This document shows, piece by piece, positions 33,995-42,569 of a stretch of 64,000 nt of DNA. Under the pieces are notes generated by a model that did no database searches, was not told where the DNA came from, and saw only the letters and a program-made list of their open reading frames with translations. The position numbers were made by a program, and so were the translations under genes. Origin of the DNA: Bryobacterales bacterium (GTDB lineage: Bacteria; Acidobacteriota; Terriglobia; Bryobacterales; Bryobacteraceae); contig JADZBH010000041.1 in NCBI GenBank assembly GCA_020852175.1, positions 62,001-126,000 on the forward strand. Direction: 5' to 3'. How positions within the stretch are numbered: the stretch's first letter is position 1; every line of letters begins with the position of its first letter.

Positions 33995-35062
33995 TTACAG
34001 CGTGCGCGTCACTTTTTCCAGACTTCGAGGCTGATCGGGGTTCAACCCCTTCTCCTCGGCCAGCGCCGCCGCGAACAATTGCGCCGGCACAATGTAAGGA
34101 ATCGGAGTGAACACGTCCTCCGGCAGTTTGCCGCGCTTCTTTCCCAGCAGCCGCGCCGGCACGCAAATGGACCTCTGCGCCGCCTTCAGCGCCTCGCCCG
34201 CCGAGCGGTCCGCCAGCGCCACGGTTTCGGCTCCCATTCCGTTCAACCGCGTAATCATTTCCCGCAGTCCCGGCCAAGTCACGCCCGCCGGGGTGAACAG
34301 AAACACCGGGAAGCTCCGCTCCACCATCGCGATCGGTCCGTGCGCGAAGTCGGCCGAGGAAAATCGTTCGGCCACGACATAGCACGTCTCCATCATCTTC
34401 AGGGCGAACTCAAACGCGTTGGAGTAATTCAGACCGCGCCCCACCACGACGCAGTGCTCCATGAAACGGTATCTGGGCGCCAGCCCCCGGATCGTCTTCT
34501 CCAGTTCCAGAGCCGACGCGGTCCAGTCCGGAATCCGTTTCACGTCGTCCAGGTCGATGGCCGCCCCCAGCGAGTAGGCCAGCAGATACATCGCCAGCAA
34601 CTGTCCCGTGTACGTCTTGGTCGCCGCGACCGATTTCTCGCGCCCGCCGCGTACCAGGATGACAAACTCCGCCATGTTGGCCAGCGCCGAGGAGGGCTCG
34701 TTGGTCACGCCCACCGTGAGCGCCCCGGCGGCCTTCGCCCTCTCCAGCACAAGGTTGGTGTCGGTCGATTCGCCCGACTGCGAAATCGCCACCACCATGG
34801 CGTCACGCAAATCCACATGCGCACCGTAGAGCGTATAGATGCTGGGCGCCGCCAGCGACACCGGGATACCTGTCGAAATTTCCAGAAGGTACCGCCCAAA
34901 TTGCGCGGCGTTGTCCGACGTGCCGCGCGCGGCCAGCACCACCATTTTCGGCCGCCGTGCCGTCAGCGCCTTCTTCAACGCTTCGATGCCGCGCATCTCC
35001 TGCCGCAGCGTCCGTTCCAGTACCTCCGGCTGTTGCCGGATCTCATCAAGCATCAGGGACAT
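33995..35062 (-). CDS. SIS domain sugar isomerase/deaminase-like protein (GlmS C-terminal-like)
   Basis: 355 residues with two SIS domains and no glutamine amidotransferase domain. The first SIS domain has ARGTSDNAAQFGRYLLE and ISQSGESTDT, then EKSVAATKTYTGQLLAMY; the second contains GRGLNYSNAFEFALKMMET and DFAHGPIAMVE. This is the architecture of glucosamine-6-phosphate deaminase/isomerase-like (AgaS, NagB-II) proteins, which act on phosphorylated amino sugars in the cytoplasm. The C-terminus ends with PDQPRSLEKVTRTL, typical of this group. It links to cell-wall or amino-sugar turnover, but no other gene of that pathway is adjacent. Confidence 0.9.
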   Translation of the reverse strand: MSLMLDEIRQQPEVLERTLRQEMRGIEALKKALTARRPKMVVLAARGTSDNAAQFGRYLLEISTGIPVSLAAPSIYTLYGAHVDLRDAMVVAISQSGESTDTNLVLERAKAAGALTVGVTNEPSSALANMAEFVILVRGGREKSVAATKTYTGQLLAMYLLAYSLGAAIDLDDVKRIPDWTASALELEKTIRGLAPRYRFMEHCVVVGRGLNYSNAFEFALKMMETCYVVAERFSSADFAHGPIAMVERSFPVFLFTPAGVTWPGLREMITRLNGMGAETVALADRSAGEALKAAQRSICVPARLLGKKRGKLPEDVFTPIPYIVPAQLFAAALAEEKGLNPDQPRSLEKVTRTL

Positions 35063-35125
35063 CGGTTAGAGGGTAGCAAAGACCCAATCCGCCGTGCCGC
35101 CGCGCGTGTGTTGTAGTGAAGTCAT

Positions 35126-35674
35126 ATGCACGTCGCACTTCGTCTTCTTTTACTGATAGCCATCTGCCTGTGCGTCTCCCCGCTTGGGGCGCAATCCTCC
35201 TCCGCCCATCGTTTTGAAACCCACGCCTCCCTGGGCGCCGGGGGTTCCTACGATGACGAAGGCTCCATCGGCTCCGGACTCAGCGCCTCTTTCGGCGCCG
35301 GCTACCGTGTAACTCCCCGCTTCGGCGTGGAAGGCGAATATACCTACCTTCGCTACCGCCGCGACTTTGGCGCCATCGGGGAATGGAAGGGGGCCGCGCA
35401 CTCGTTCACGGGAAATGCCCTGCTCCACTTTCGACCCAACACCCGCCTGCAACCGTTTTTGTTGCTGGGAGCAGGCGGCCTCTCCCACTCCTCGGGCGAC
35501 GGCCCCGGTTTCGCGTGGACGGCTGGCGCTGGATTGAAGGGGTACCTGACGGATCACATCTTCCTGCGTCCCGAGTTCCGCCTTACCTCCGGGAAGTACG
35601 GACGCCTTCCGTTCCAGCCCGAGCCCCCCCTCTCCAACCTGCGGTTTCAGTTTGGGTTCGGCTACAGGTGGTGA
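35126..35674 (+). CDS. Outer-membrane beta-barrel protein (OmpA/porin-like fold)
   Basis: 182 residues with a signal peptide (MHVALRLLLLIAICLCVSPLGA). The mature part shows alternating strands rich in Gly and aromatics (LSASFGAGYRVTPRFGVEGEY and FLLLGAGGLSH) and ends LRFQFGFGYRW, with a terminal aromatic. This is the pattern of small eight-stranded outer-membrane barrels. Function unknown. It converges with the secretin gene with about 20 bases between stops. Confidence 0.82.
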   Translation: MHVALRLLLLIAICLCVSPLGAQSSSAHRFETHASLGAGGSYDDEGSIGSGLSASFGAGYRVTPRFGVEGEYTYLRYRRDFGAIGEWKGAAHSFTGNALLHFRPNTRLQPFLLLGAGGLSHSSGDGPGFAWTAGAGLKGYLTDHIFLRPEFRLTSGKYGRLPFQPEPPLSNLRFQFGFGYRW

Positions 35675-35693
35675 GGTCGCGCGACCGTGCAAG

Positions 35694-37106
35694 CTAGTAG
35701 GCCGAGCGCGGCCGCCCCGCGGTTCCCGTCCAGAAGCGGTCCACGGACGCCAAACCGTCAATCGGGGCCCGCGTGACAATCCGCGGACGCAGGATCAGCA
35801 ACACCTCGCCCTTGTCTTTCGTCGTGTCCACCCTCCGGAACAGACGCCCCAGCACGGGCAGCGTGGAGAGTCCCGCCACGCCCGTCAACGCTCTCGTTTC
35901 CGAGGCCCGGATCAGCCCCGCCACCACCGCCCACTCCCCATCCTTCAGCCTGCATCCGGTGACGAACTTCCGGCTGGAGATCACAGGAATTCCGTTCAGC
36001 GCCTGACCGGTCAGCACCTTGAACTCCGCCTCGACGGCCAGAGACAACTCCCGCGAATCGTGCACCAGCGGCGTTAGTTTCAACACCAGGCCCAGGTCCT
36101 CGAAATTCACCGTGGGCGGCGGCGTGTAGACGGTTCCTGTCCCCGTGGTGGCTCCGAAGTATCCGTTGGTCATGACGGGATAGCGATCGCCCACATGAAT
36201 CGTGGCGGGCTGCCCCGATGTGCCGCGAATCTGGCTCCGCAGCAGTGTCCGCCCTTCACGGTTGGAAAATTGGCCGATTGCCTCCGCGCTTCCCACGGCC
36301 AGGCTCAGGAAGGTGTTCTTCCAGGCCAGTTGTCCCAGGTTCAACAGGCTTGTCGCCGTGCTCGACCCCGATACGGCAGGCTTCACCAGCCAACTCACCA
36401 TCGTCGAGGTGGGCAGGGTCAGGCCCAACTGGCGCTCCGCCGTCTCGCTGACTTGCACGAAGTCCACGTCCACCACCACGTCCGCCTTGGGTTGCAGGAG
36501 TTGCCGGAACAGTACCAGCGCCGGAATCACCTTCGCAGCCGGACCGCGCAGCACGGCCAGCCTCTGCGCCGAATCGATGGAGAACTTCTGCACCTCCATC
36601 AATTGCTGCACGCCGCGCGCCAGTTCCTGTGCCTCCTGCACCGCGACCGGTTCGGGCAGCGGTACCGAAACCGCCATCTGCTGCTCGAGTTCCTGCCTCT
36701 TCTGTGGCGTCTCGCGCGCCACCAGCCCCATATTCCCGCTCACCGGGACCAGGAATGAGGCCGTCGCCGCCTCCAGCGCCGCCATGGCCTCGGTGAACCG
36801 CGTCCCCCTCATGGCAAACCGCAGGTTATCCAGCGGTTGGTAGTCTCCGTCGAACACCACCTCGAACCCGTAGCTCTTGGCCACCTGCTCCCAAAGCTGC
36901 CGTGAATTTCCCCGCAGTTCGAAATCGTGGGGCCGATCCCTTATCTCTTCAACGATTTGGAGTCTGGTGGGGGGCAACAGGCCGGGTTCCTCGGCGCCCT
37001 CACTGGCCGGAGACACCCTCAGCGCTGTAAGCGCATACAGGCACGCTACGCACACGACTCGCCACGACACATCTGTTCTGACGCCGCCACGCCTCAGGCC
37101 GTGCAA
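35694..37106 (-). CDS. Secretin-domain protein (type II/III secretion or PilQ-like)
   Basis: 470 residues. A hydrophobic N-terminus precedes N-domain-like segments (YGFEVVFDGDYQPLDNLRF, about 80-100) and a region near 180-200. A C-terminal secretin domain contains IHVGDRYPVMTNGYFG, VNFEDLGLVLKLTPLVHD and VPVLGRLFRR, then EVLLILRPRIV. Secretins form multimeric outer-membrane gates for pili or secretion. No pilus or type II gene adjoins it, so the partner system must be elsewhere or absent. It is divergent from a winged-helix AAA ATPase with a short shared upstream region. The start could lie a few codons later. Confidence 0.86.
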   Translation of the reverse strand: MHGLRRGGVRTDVSWRVVCVACLYALTALRVSPASEGAEEPGLLPPTRLQIVEEIRDRPHDFELRGNSRQLWEQVAKSYGFEVVFDGDYQPLDNLRFAMRGTRFTEAMAALEAATASFLVPVSGNMGLVARETPQKRQELEQQMAVSVPLPEPVAVQEAQELARGVQQLMEVQKFSIDSAQRLAVLRGPAAKVIPALVLFRQLLQPKADVVVDVDFVQVSETAERQLGLTLPTSTMVSWLVKPAVSGSSTATSLLNLGQLAWKNTFLSLAVGSAEAIGQFSNREGRTLLRSQIRGTSGQPATIHVGDRYPVMTNGYFGATTGTGTVYTPPPTVNFEDLGLVLKLTPLVHDSRELSLAVEAEFKVLTGQALNGIPVISSRKFVTGCRLKDGEWAVVAGLIRASETRALTGVAGLSTLPVLGRLFRRVDTTKDKGEVLLILRPRIVTRAPIDGLASVDRFWTGTAGRPRSAY

Positions 37107-37174
37107 TCCGTTTTCTCCGGCTTTCCCCGCGCCCCTCGTAAACTCCGTCCCCTTTGCGGTCGATAGTCTGGGTG

Positions 37175-38446
37175 ATGTCGACCATAGGCGGAATTCGTAC
37201 GTCGTTCAAGCCCGAGGTTCCCCAGGACCTGGAAACCCTCCGCATCCCGGAATCCCTTGTCCTGGACCTCGTCCTGCGCCGGCTCCTTCTGGAAGGCTTC
37301 TCCAGCCTCCAATCCCTGAGCCGCACGCTGAAACTCTCCATCCCCATCGTCGATCAGGCCTTCCGCCACCTCCGATCCCAGCAACTGGTCGAGGTGAAAG
37401 GCATGATCGGGAACGATTACAGTTTTGTGCTGTCGAGCGCGGGCAAAAGTCTCGCCTCGGACCGCTTTCAGATCTCCCAGTACGCAGGCGCCGCGCCCGT
37501 TTCGCTGAAGGACTACGCCGCCGCCACCCAGACGCAGGCCGCCAACGTCGATGTCGATCGAAAGGCCCTGCGCGCCTCGATGTCCGACCTCATCACCACG
37601 GACCGTCTCCTGGATCAGTTGGGACCGGCGCTCATCTCGCAAAGCTCCGTCTTCCTCTACGGACCATCGGGCAACGGCAAGACCTCCATCGCCGAGCGTA
37701 TGCTCCGCATCTATCAGGACGCCATCCTGATCCCCTACGCCATCGAAGTCGATAACCAGATCATCAGCTTGTACGATCCCGTCGTTCACCAGCGCATAGA
37801 ACTGGATGATCCCGACGTGGACCCCCGCTGGGTTCTTTGTAAACGCCCCTGTATTGTCGTCGGCGGCGAGTTGATACCCTCCATGCTCGAACTGCGCCTG
37901 GACGACGCCTCGGGCATCTATGCCGCCCCCCTTCAGATGAAGGCCAACAATGGCATCTTCATCATCGACGACTTTGGCCGCCAGTTGATGTCGCCTCGCG
38001 ACCTGCTGAACCGCTGGATTGTCCCGCTGGACAGGCGCGTCGATTACCTCACGCTCCGCTATGGCGTGAAGTTCCAGATTCCCTTCGAGCTGATGGTGGT
38101 GTTTTCCACCAACCTCGACCCTTCGCAGCTTGCCGACGAGGCGTTTCTTCGCCGTATTCACAACAAGATCTATATCGAGCCTGTCGACTCCACCTCGTTC
38201 GACCAGATCTTCAGCCGCGTTGTCACCGCCAAACGCGTCCCGGCCGAAGCGGACAGCTCCGAGTACCTGCGCAATCTCTGCCTGCGCGACGGGCGCACCG
38301 AACTTCGCGCCTGCTATCCGCTGGACATCTGCAACATCCTAACGTCCATCAGCGAGTATGAGAAGCGCCCGGTCAGCATGAATCACGACGATCTCGAACG
38401 AGCCGTCAATCTCTACTTCGCACGTAGCGAAAATACGATCGAGTAG
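37175..38446 (+). CDS. Winged-helix AAA ATPase of unknown role
   Basis: 423 residues from ATG 37175. The N-terminal part (about 20-100) looks like a winged-helix domain (LRRLLLEGFSSLQSLSRTLK, then VDQAFRHLRSQQLVEV). An AAA core follows: Walker A GPSGNGKTS at 163-171, Walker B IFIIDDFG at 261-268, sensor STNLDP at 311-316 and an arginine-rich FLRRIHNKI at 324-332. No signal or membrane segment is present. The assembly resembles transcription-factor-like or MoxR/HslU-type ATPases but matches no named family I can give. It starts 68 bases from the divergent secretin gene, so the two may be co-regulated. Confidence 0.8.
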   Translation: MSTIGGIRTSFKPEVPQDLETLRIPESLVLDLVLRRLLLEGFSSLQSLSRTLKLSIPIVDQAFRHLRSQQLVEVKGMIGNDYSFVLSSAGKSLASDRFQISQYAGAAPVSLKDYAAATQTQAANVDVDRKALRASMSDLITTDRLLDQLGPALISQSSVFLYGPSGNGKTSIAERMLRIYQDAILIPYAIEVDNQIISLYDPVVHQRIELDDPDVDPRWVLCKRPCIVVGGELIPSMLELRLDDASGIYAAPLQMKANNGIFIIDDFGRQLMSPRDLLNRWIVPLDRRVDYLTLRYGVKFQIPFELMVVFSTNLDPSQLADEAFLRRIHNKIYIEPVDSTSFDQIFSRVVTAKRVPAEADSSEYLRNLCLRDGRTELRACYPLDICNILTSISEYEKRPVSMNHDDLERAVNLYFARSENTIE

Positions 38447-38483
38447 GCGTCTCACCACGCGCTCGCGCAATCGGGTACACTCG

Positions 38484-39617
38484 GTGGTCATCGCCATGGC
38501 CTCCGTTTCGGCACCCGCACCTGTTTCCCCGGCGGCGCCCGCCGCAGACGACTCTGCCACGCCCGCGCGTCTGGCCTCGCTCGATGCCTTCCGCGGCCTG
38601 ACGATGATCCTGCTGGTCTCGCACGGCTTCGGCATGCACGAGGCGCTTTCGGGCAACCCCTCCCTTGCCTGGCTCGGCGATCAGTTCGAACACGCCGCCT
38701 GGGCCGGTTGCACCCTCTGGGATCTCATCCAGCCAGCCTTCACCTTTATCGTCGGCGTAGCCATGCCGTTCGCCTTTGCCGCCCGCCAAGCCCGGGGCGC
38801 CACGCGGGGCGCACTCTTCGGTCACGTCCTGTGGCGCGCCGCCGCCCTCATCGCACTCTCCAACATCCTCTCCAACTGGGGCTCCACCGCGCCTCTCAAG
38901 TTCCAGCTTATCAACGTCTTATGCCAGATCGCCCTTGGCTATCTCCTCTGCTTCGGCCTCTGGCTCCTTCCCGATCGCGCTCAAATCGCCGCCGCCGCCG
39001 GACTTTTTGCCCTCCACCACGCCCTTTTTTACCTCTTTCCAGGACCGGCAGGGCCCTTCGACCCCACCGGCAATATCGGAATCCGCCTGGACCTCACCCT
39101 GCTTGGCTATAACTATTCCGGTCTCTATACCACCCTCAATTTCCTCGGTAACGCCCTGACCATCCTGGCCGGCATGTGGACCGGCCTCTTCCTGCGCCGG
39201 GAAGTGACACACGCACGCCGCCTGCGCACACTCCTGCTCAGCGCCGTACTTTGCTGTGCCGCAGGGCTCGCCCTGGCGCCGTTCATCCCCATGGTGAAGC
39301 GCCTCTGGCTCGGCTCGTTCACCTTTTTCAGTCTGGGTTGGGTGTTGCTGGGCCTGGCGGCCTGCTACTGGATGGTCGAGGTACGGGGTTGGCGCCGCTG
39401 GACCGCACCGGCCCTTGTGGCCGGCGCCAACTCCATCTTTATCTATTCGTTTTCCCAGGTCCTCCGGGGATGGCTCTCCCGCGGACTCGCTGCATTCACG
39501 GGAAATTTTGCCGTTCTGGGACCTTACGGCGCCATACCGCACAATCTGGCCGTGCTTGGCATCATGATCGGCCTCTGCTACTGGCTCCACCAGCGCAAAA
39601 TCTACTTTAAGTTGTGA
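38484..39617 (+). CDS. Membrane acyltransferase-like protein (DUF5009/NagX type)
   Basis: 377 residues from a GTG (an ATG at 38496 is equally possible). After a disordered N-terminus comes LASLDAFRGLTMILLVSHG, the opening signature of the heparan-alpha-glucosaminide N-acetyltransferase-like family. About ten hydrophobic segments follow, including FTFIVGVAMPFAFAARQ and PHNLAVLGIMIGLCYWLHQRK. Eukaryotic members acetylate terminal glucosamine across a membrane; bacterial members are often found with chitin or amino-sugar genes. A membrane sugar N-acyltransferase is inferred. It follows the AAA ATPase gene by 37 bases. Confidence 0.84.
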   Translation: MVIAMASVSAPAPVSPAAPAADDSATPARLASLDAFRGLTMILLVSHGFGMHEALSGNPSLAWLGDQFEHAAWAGCTLWDLIQPAFTFIVGVAMPFAFAARQARGATRGALFGHVLWRAAALIALSNILSNWGSTAPLKFQLINVLCQIALGYLLCFGLWLLPDRAQIAAAAGLFALHHALFYLFPGPAGPFDPTGNIGIRLDLTLLGYNYSGLYTTLNFLGNALTILAGMWTGLFLRREVTHARRLRTLLLSAVLCCAAGLALAPFIPMVKRLWLGSFTFFSLGWVLLGLAACYWMVEVRGWRRWTAPALVAGANSIFIYSFSQVLRGWLSRGLAAFTGNFAVLGPYGAIPHNLAVLGIMIGLCYWLHQRKIYFKL

Positions 39618-39653
39618 GCGTCCGCTAGGCCGTGCGCTGTGGCGCGAGCAGGC

Positions 39654-39944
39654 TTAGTGCGACGGGGCTACGAAATCCGGCGGCAATGCCGCACCTTCAC
39701 CGAAGAAGTAGTTTTCCATCTGCCCCAGCAGAAACTCCTGGGCTTCCGGCGTTCCCAGGTTGAGACGGTACTCGTTCATGAGCATCTTCATGTGCTCCAC
39801 CCACATCTTCCACGCCTGTTTGGAGACGTTGTCGTAAATGCGCTGTCCCAACGGATGGCCGTCGAACGGAACCTCGTCCAGGCCTTCCAATTCCTTCTGG
39901 AGCTTTACGCAATGAACCATTCGCTTGGCGGTTTCGTTTGACAT
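39654..39944 (-). CDS. YggX-like Fe(2+)-trafficking / oxidative damage protection protein
   Basis: 96 residues. The conserved segment VHCVKLQKELEGLDEVPF, then PLGQRIYDNVSKQAWKMW and MLMNEYRLN, matches the YggX family, including a conserved cysteine near the N-terminus. YggX protects iron-sulfur clusters against oxidation. The ATG at 39944 is chosen; an adjacent in-frame TTG is unlikely. No iron-sulfur biogenesis gene is adjacent. It precedes a convergent gene end by about 37 bases. Confidence 0.88.
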   Translation of the reverse strand: MSNETAKRMVHCVKLQKELEGLDEVPFDGHPLGQRIYDNVSKQAWKMWVEHMKMLMNEYRLNLGTPEAQEFLLGQMENYFFGEGAALPPDFVAPSH

Positions 39945-39993
39945 CAACCACCAGCTTATCGCAGCTTGTTCGAACAGGGAAGCAATCGCCGGA

Positions 39994-40314
39994 TTAGCCT
40001 GCTTCTTCCAGGGTTTCTACGCTTTCCGCGGCCGTTTGCCGTGTTTCCGAACGCCGCCGCTGCAACTCCAGATACTCGCTCAGCTTCAACAGGGAGCTTG
40101 CGCCGCGGTCCACGTTCCGCTTCACGGCCTTTTGGTACCGCCGCAACACTTCGCGCCGGTTCGTGTCGCGCAGGTTACACCCTTCGATGTCGAGCAGCAA
40201 CTCGATCTCCCAGGGCCGGAAGGTGTTCCGGCTGAGCGTCCCTTTAAGCAGTTCCGTCATCAGTTTGTTGAACTGATGCAACTGTGCTTCCGTGTCTAGA
40301 GTTCCATCCAGCAT
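39994..40314 (-). CDS. Hypothetical helical protein
   Basis: 106 residues, mostly helical and charged: an N-terminal part with LHQFNKLMTELLKGTLSRN and RPWEIELLLDIEGCNLRDTN, then RREVLRRYQKAVKRNVDRG and a Glu-rich tail. No signal, membrane helix or metal motif. I recognise no named family. It lies between the YggX-like and SirB1-like genes on the same strand with gaps of about 50 and 80 bases. Confidence 0.7.
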   Translation of the reverse strand: MLDGTLDTEAQLHQFNKLMTELLKGTLSRNTFRPWEIELLLDIEGCNLRDTNRREVLRRYQKAVKRNVDRGASSLLKLSEYLELQRRRSETRQTAAESVETLEEAG

Positions 40315-40396
40315 GGCTCTCCCTTACTCATCGGCCACCCGGCACAAAACCTTGAGATCCGCCGTACTAGAGAATTCCTTGTCCAGCGCCCGCGCT

Positions 40397-41215
40397 CTAC
40401 AGGCTTGTCTCCAGGAACCGCCGCAACCGTTCCGTCTGCTCCTCCACCAGATCCCTGTCCGCCGCCTGCGGACTCAATTCCAGGTAGCGCTGAAAATCCG
40501 CAAGCGCGCTTCCATACTGCTTGGTCGCCATGTGGCAAACGCCACGCTGCTTATACTCATCGGCCGATTGCGGCATGGCCAGCAGCAGCAGGTCCAGCAC
40601 GGCGATCTGCGAGGCAAAGTTTTCCTCCCTCAGGTAGGCGTTCCGCAGATTGTTCAGCATCCTCACCAGGATGCTGCGCTTGGTCGCCGCCTCCAGCAGG
40701 GCGGGATTCGACGCGATATCCACGCCGGATACCTCCAGCGCCAGGTCCCGGCACTGGCCGGCGTCCATCAACCGTCCCCCGTGGAAACAGTCGATAAACA
40801 GACCGTCCCCCTGCGCCCCATACCGCGCCACGAAGTGGCCGGGCAGCGAGACGCCAAACACGGGACGGTCCAGACGCCGCGACACCTCGATCAATACGAC
40901 AGCCAGCGTGATGGGAATTCCCGCCCGGTTCAGCAGCACCTGGCTCAAACACGAGTTCTCCGCCGAATAATACCGCTCCGTGTTTCCCCGGAACCCTAAC
41001 TCGTCGAATAAGTATTCGCAGGCGACCTTGACATACTCCACGCCGCCCGCTTCCTTCGGCAACCGCTCGGCCAGTTCGCGCGCATGGGAATCCAGCAGGT
41101 CGAGAAACGGCTCAATCTCCATGCCAGGATACTCGACACGCGCCAACTCCAACGCCGCCACATCCAGCGGCGCCGTCTCGTCCCGGTCGAGCAGGATTCT
41201 TTGTAGCGCTTCCAC
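40397..41215 (-). CDS. SirB1/transglutaminase-like protein with C-terminal TPR
   Basis: 272 residues. The middle contains YYSAENSCLSQVLLNRAGIP, with a likely catalytic Cys, then LPGHFVARYG (His) and DCFHGGRL (Asp), the triad arrangement of SirB1-type transglutaminase-like proteins. The C-terminal 70 residues hold TPR-like helices (DEYKQRGVCHMATKQYGSAL and DFQRYLELSPQA). The family is widespread, and its biochemical role is not settled. It diverges from the FG-GAP gene with about 20 bases between starts. Confidence 0.85.
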   Translation of the reverse strand: MEALQRILLDRDETAPLDVAALELARVEYPGMEIEPFLDLLDSHARELAERLPKEAGGVEYVKVACEYLFDELGFRGNTERYYSAENSCLSQVLLNRAGIPITLAVVLIEVSRRLDRPVFGVSLPGHFVARYGAQGDGLFIDCFHGGRLMDAGQCRDLALEVSGVDIASNPALLEAATKRSILVRMLNNLRNAYLREENFASQIAVLDLLLLAMPQSADEYKQRGVCHMATKQYGSALADFQRYLELSPQAADRDLVEEQTERLRRFLETSL

Positions 41216-41236
41216 CTCCTTCTAGAATAGGACCGA

Positions 41237-42181
41237 GTGCACCGTATTTGTCTACTCCCATTTGCCGCCCTGTTGTGCGCCGCTCCACCGCCCGCCGGCC
41301 GGCTGAACGGCGGCGCCGTTTTCCCCGGTTCGCGGGATACGGCCGCTTGGGGAACCGGCGTTTTTCTCAATGGCAAACCGGTCCAATCCGGCTGGTTTGG
41401 GCGCGGCGGCTGCGTCGCCGACTGGAACCGCGACCAACGCCCCGATCTCATCCTCAACGAACTCGACCCTGGCGCTCCGGACGGCTCCACGGGCCGGATG
41501 GTTGCCTTGCTGGCCCCCCTCTGGCAGCGCGAACTCATCGACACCGGAGCCTCTTTCCGCGACTGCCTGGACACCACGCTCCACGGCCGTCCCGGACTGC
41601 TTGCCACTCACCTGCAAACCCAGCTCCGCTTTTACGAACGAACGGCCTCCGGCAAGCCCGCATACCGTGAGGTCTACTCCATTTACACCCCCTCGGCCCA
41701 GAGCGGTCTCGTCCGCGCCGACGTCGATGGCGACGGAAATCCCGACATTCTGCATGGCAACTACTGGCTGCGCGCGCCCGCCCGTTGGGAGGATGGATGG
41801 CGCCTGTTCGCGCTCAATACCTGGTTCTATCAGCCCCGCTCGGCCATGGTCCGCATCGTCGCTCTCCCCCTCGGCGGACGGCTTGCCGCCGTGGAAGCCG
41901 AAAGCGAAGCTTCGCCCGCCCGCTTTGCATGGTTTGCATTGCCTGCCAACCCCCGCGACGAATGGATCCAGCACGACATCGCCGTTCCGGGAGGCTTGCA
42001 CCATCCCCAGGTGCTCGTCCAGGGCGATGCCCCAGGGACGGTTGTCGCCGGGGAGGACAACGGACCCGGCTCCCGCCTTCTCCGGATCAACCTCACTACG
42101 GGAGAGGTACGGGAACTGGCGCGCTCCTCAGGCTATCTCGCAGCCGGACCTGGCGGCACGCCCGCCGTCGTCCGCAAGTAG
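41237..42181 (+). CDS. Exported FG-GAP/VCBS-repeat protein
   Basis: 314 residues from GTG 41237. A signal peptide (HRICLLPFAALLCAA) precedes a beta-propeller with integrin-like calcium-binding motifs: ADWNRDQRPDLILNEL at about 61-76 and ADVDGDGNPDILHGNYW at about 158-174. Such proteins bind ligands or sugars outside the cell. Only two clear FG-GAP repeats are seen, so it may be a small or partial propeller. Its last 49 bases overlap the convergent cupin gene on the other strand. Confidence 0.8.
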   Translation: MHRICLLPFAALLCAAPPPAGRLNGGAVFPGSRDTAAWGTGVFLNGKPVQSGWFGRGGCVADWNRDQRPDLILNELDPGAPDGSTGRMVALLAPLWQRELIDTGASFRDCLDTTLHGRPGLLATHLQTQLRFYERTASGKPAYREVYSIYTPSAQSGLVRADVDGDGNPDILHGNYWLRAPARWEDGWRLFALNTWFYQPRSAMVRIVALPLGGRLAAVEAESEASPARFAWFALPANPRDEWIQHDIAVPGGLHHPQVLVQGDAPGTVVAGEDNGPGSRLLRINLTTGEVRELARSSGYLAAGPGGTPAVVRK

Positions 42182-42513
42182 GCATCGTCGCCGCGCAGCC
42201 AGTCCTCGCGGCGCGGTGCGAACAGGTCCAGCGCCACGGAGTCCTCCAGCGCCACCACGGAGTGCGGCTCATGAGGAGGAATCTCCATCACCTCGCCTGC
42301 CGCCAACTCCTGTTCGCCGTGGTCGAAGATGAAACGTAACCGCCCGGTCTCCAACACCGTGCACTGCTCGTTCTCATGATGATGCCGCTGTACCACCGCC
42401 CCCGATTTCATATACAAACGAGCCATTGTCATGCGCCCGGAATGAATCGCCTGCCGCTCCACATGCGGGTTCAACTGTTCGCGCTGAATCGCGTCCCATC
42501 GATGAATTCCCAT
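42133..42513 (-). CDS. Cupin domain protein
   Basis: 126 residues. Cupin motif 1 is QRHHHENEQCTVLETGRLRF, with two His and one Glu as likely metal ligands. Motif 2 is PPHEPHSVVALEDS. A single small beta-barrel, cytoplasmic. Cupins of this size often act as sugar-binding or isomerase-like enzymes, but no substrate can be read from the sequence. Its 3' end overlaps the convergent FG-GAP gene, and it diverges from rmlA with 56 bases between starts. Confidence 0.86.
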   Translation of the reverse strand: MGIHRWDAIQREQLNPHVERQAIHSGRMTMARLYMKSGAVVQRHHHENEQCTVLETGRLRFIFDHGEQELAAGEVMEIPPHEPHSVVALEDSVALDLFAPRREDWLRGDDAYLRTTAGVPPGPAAR

Positions 42514-42569
42514 TGCGGGCGTAGTGTATCATGAGGCTCTAGCATGACTTGTTACCCTCGGAGGCGCCC

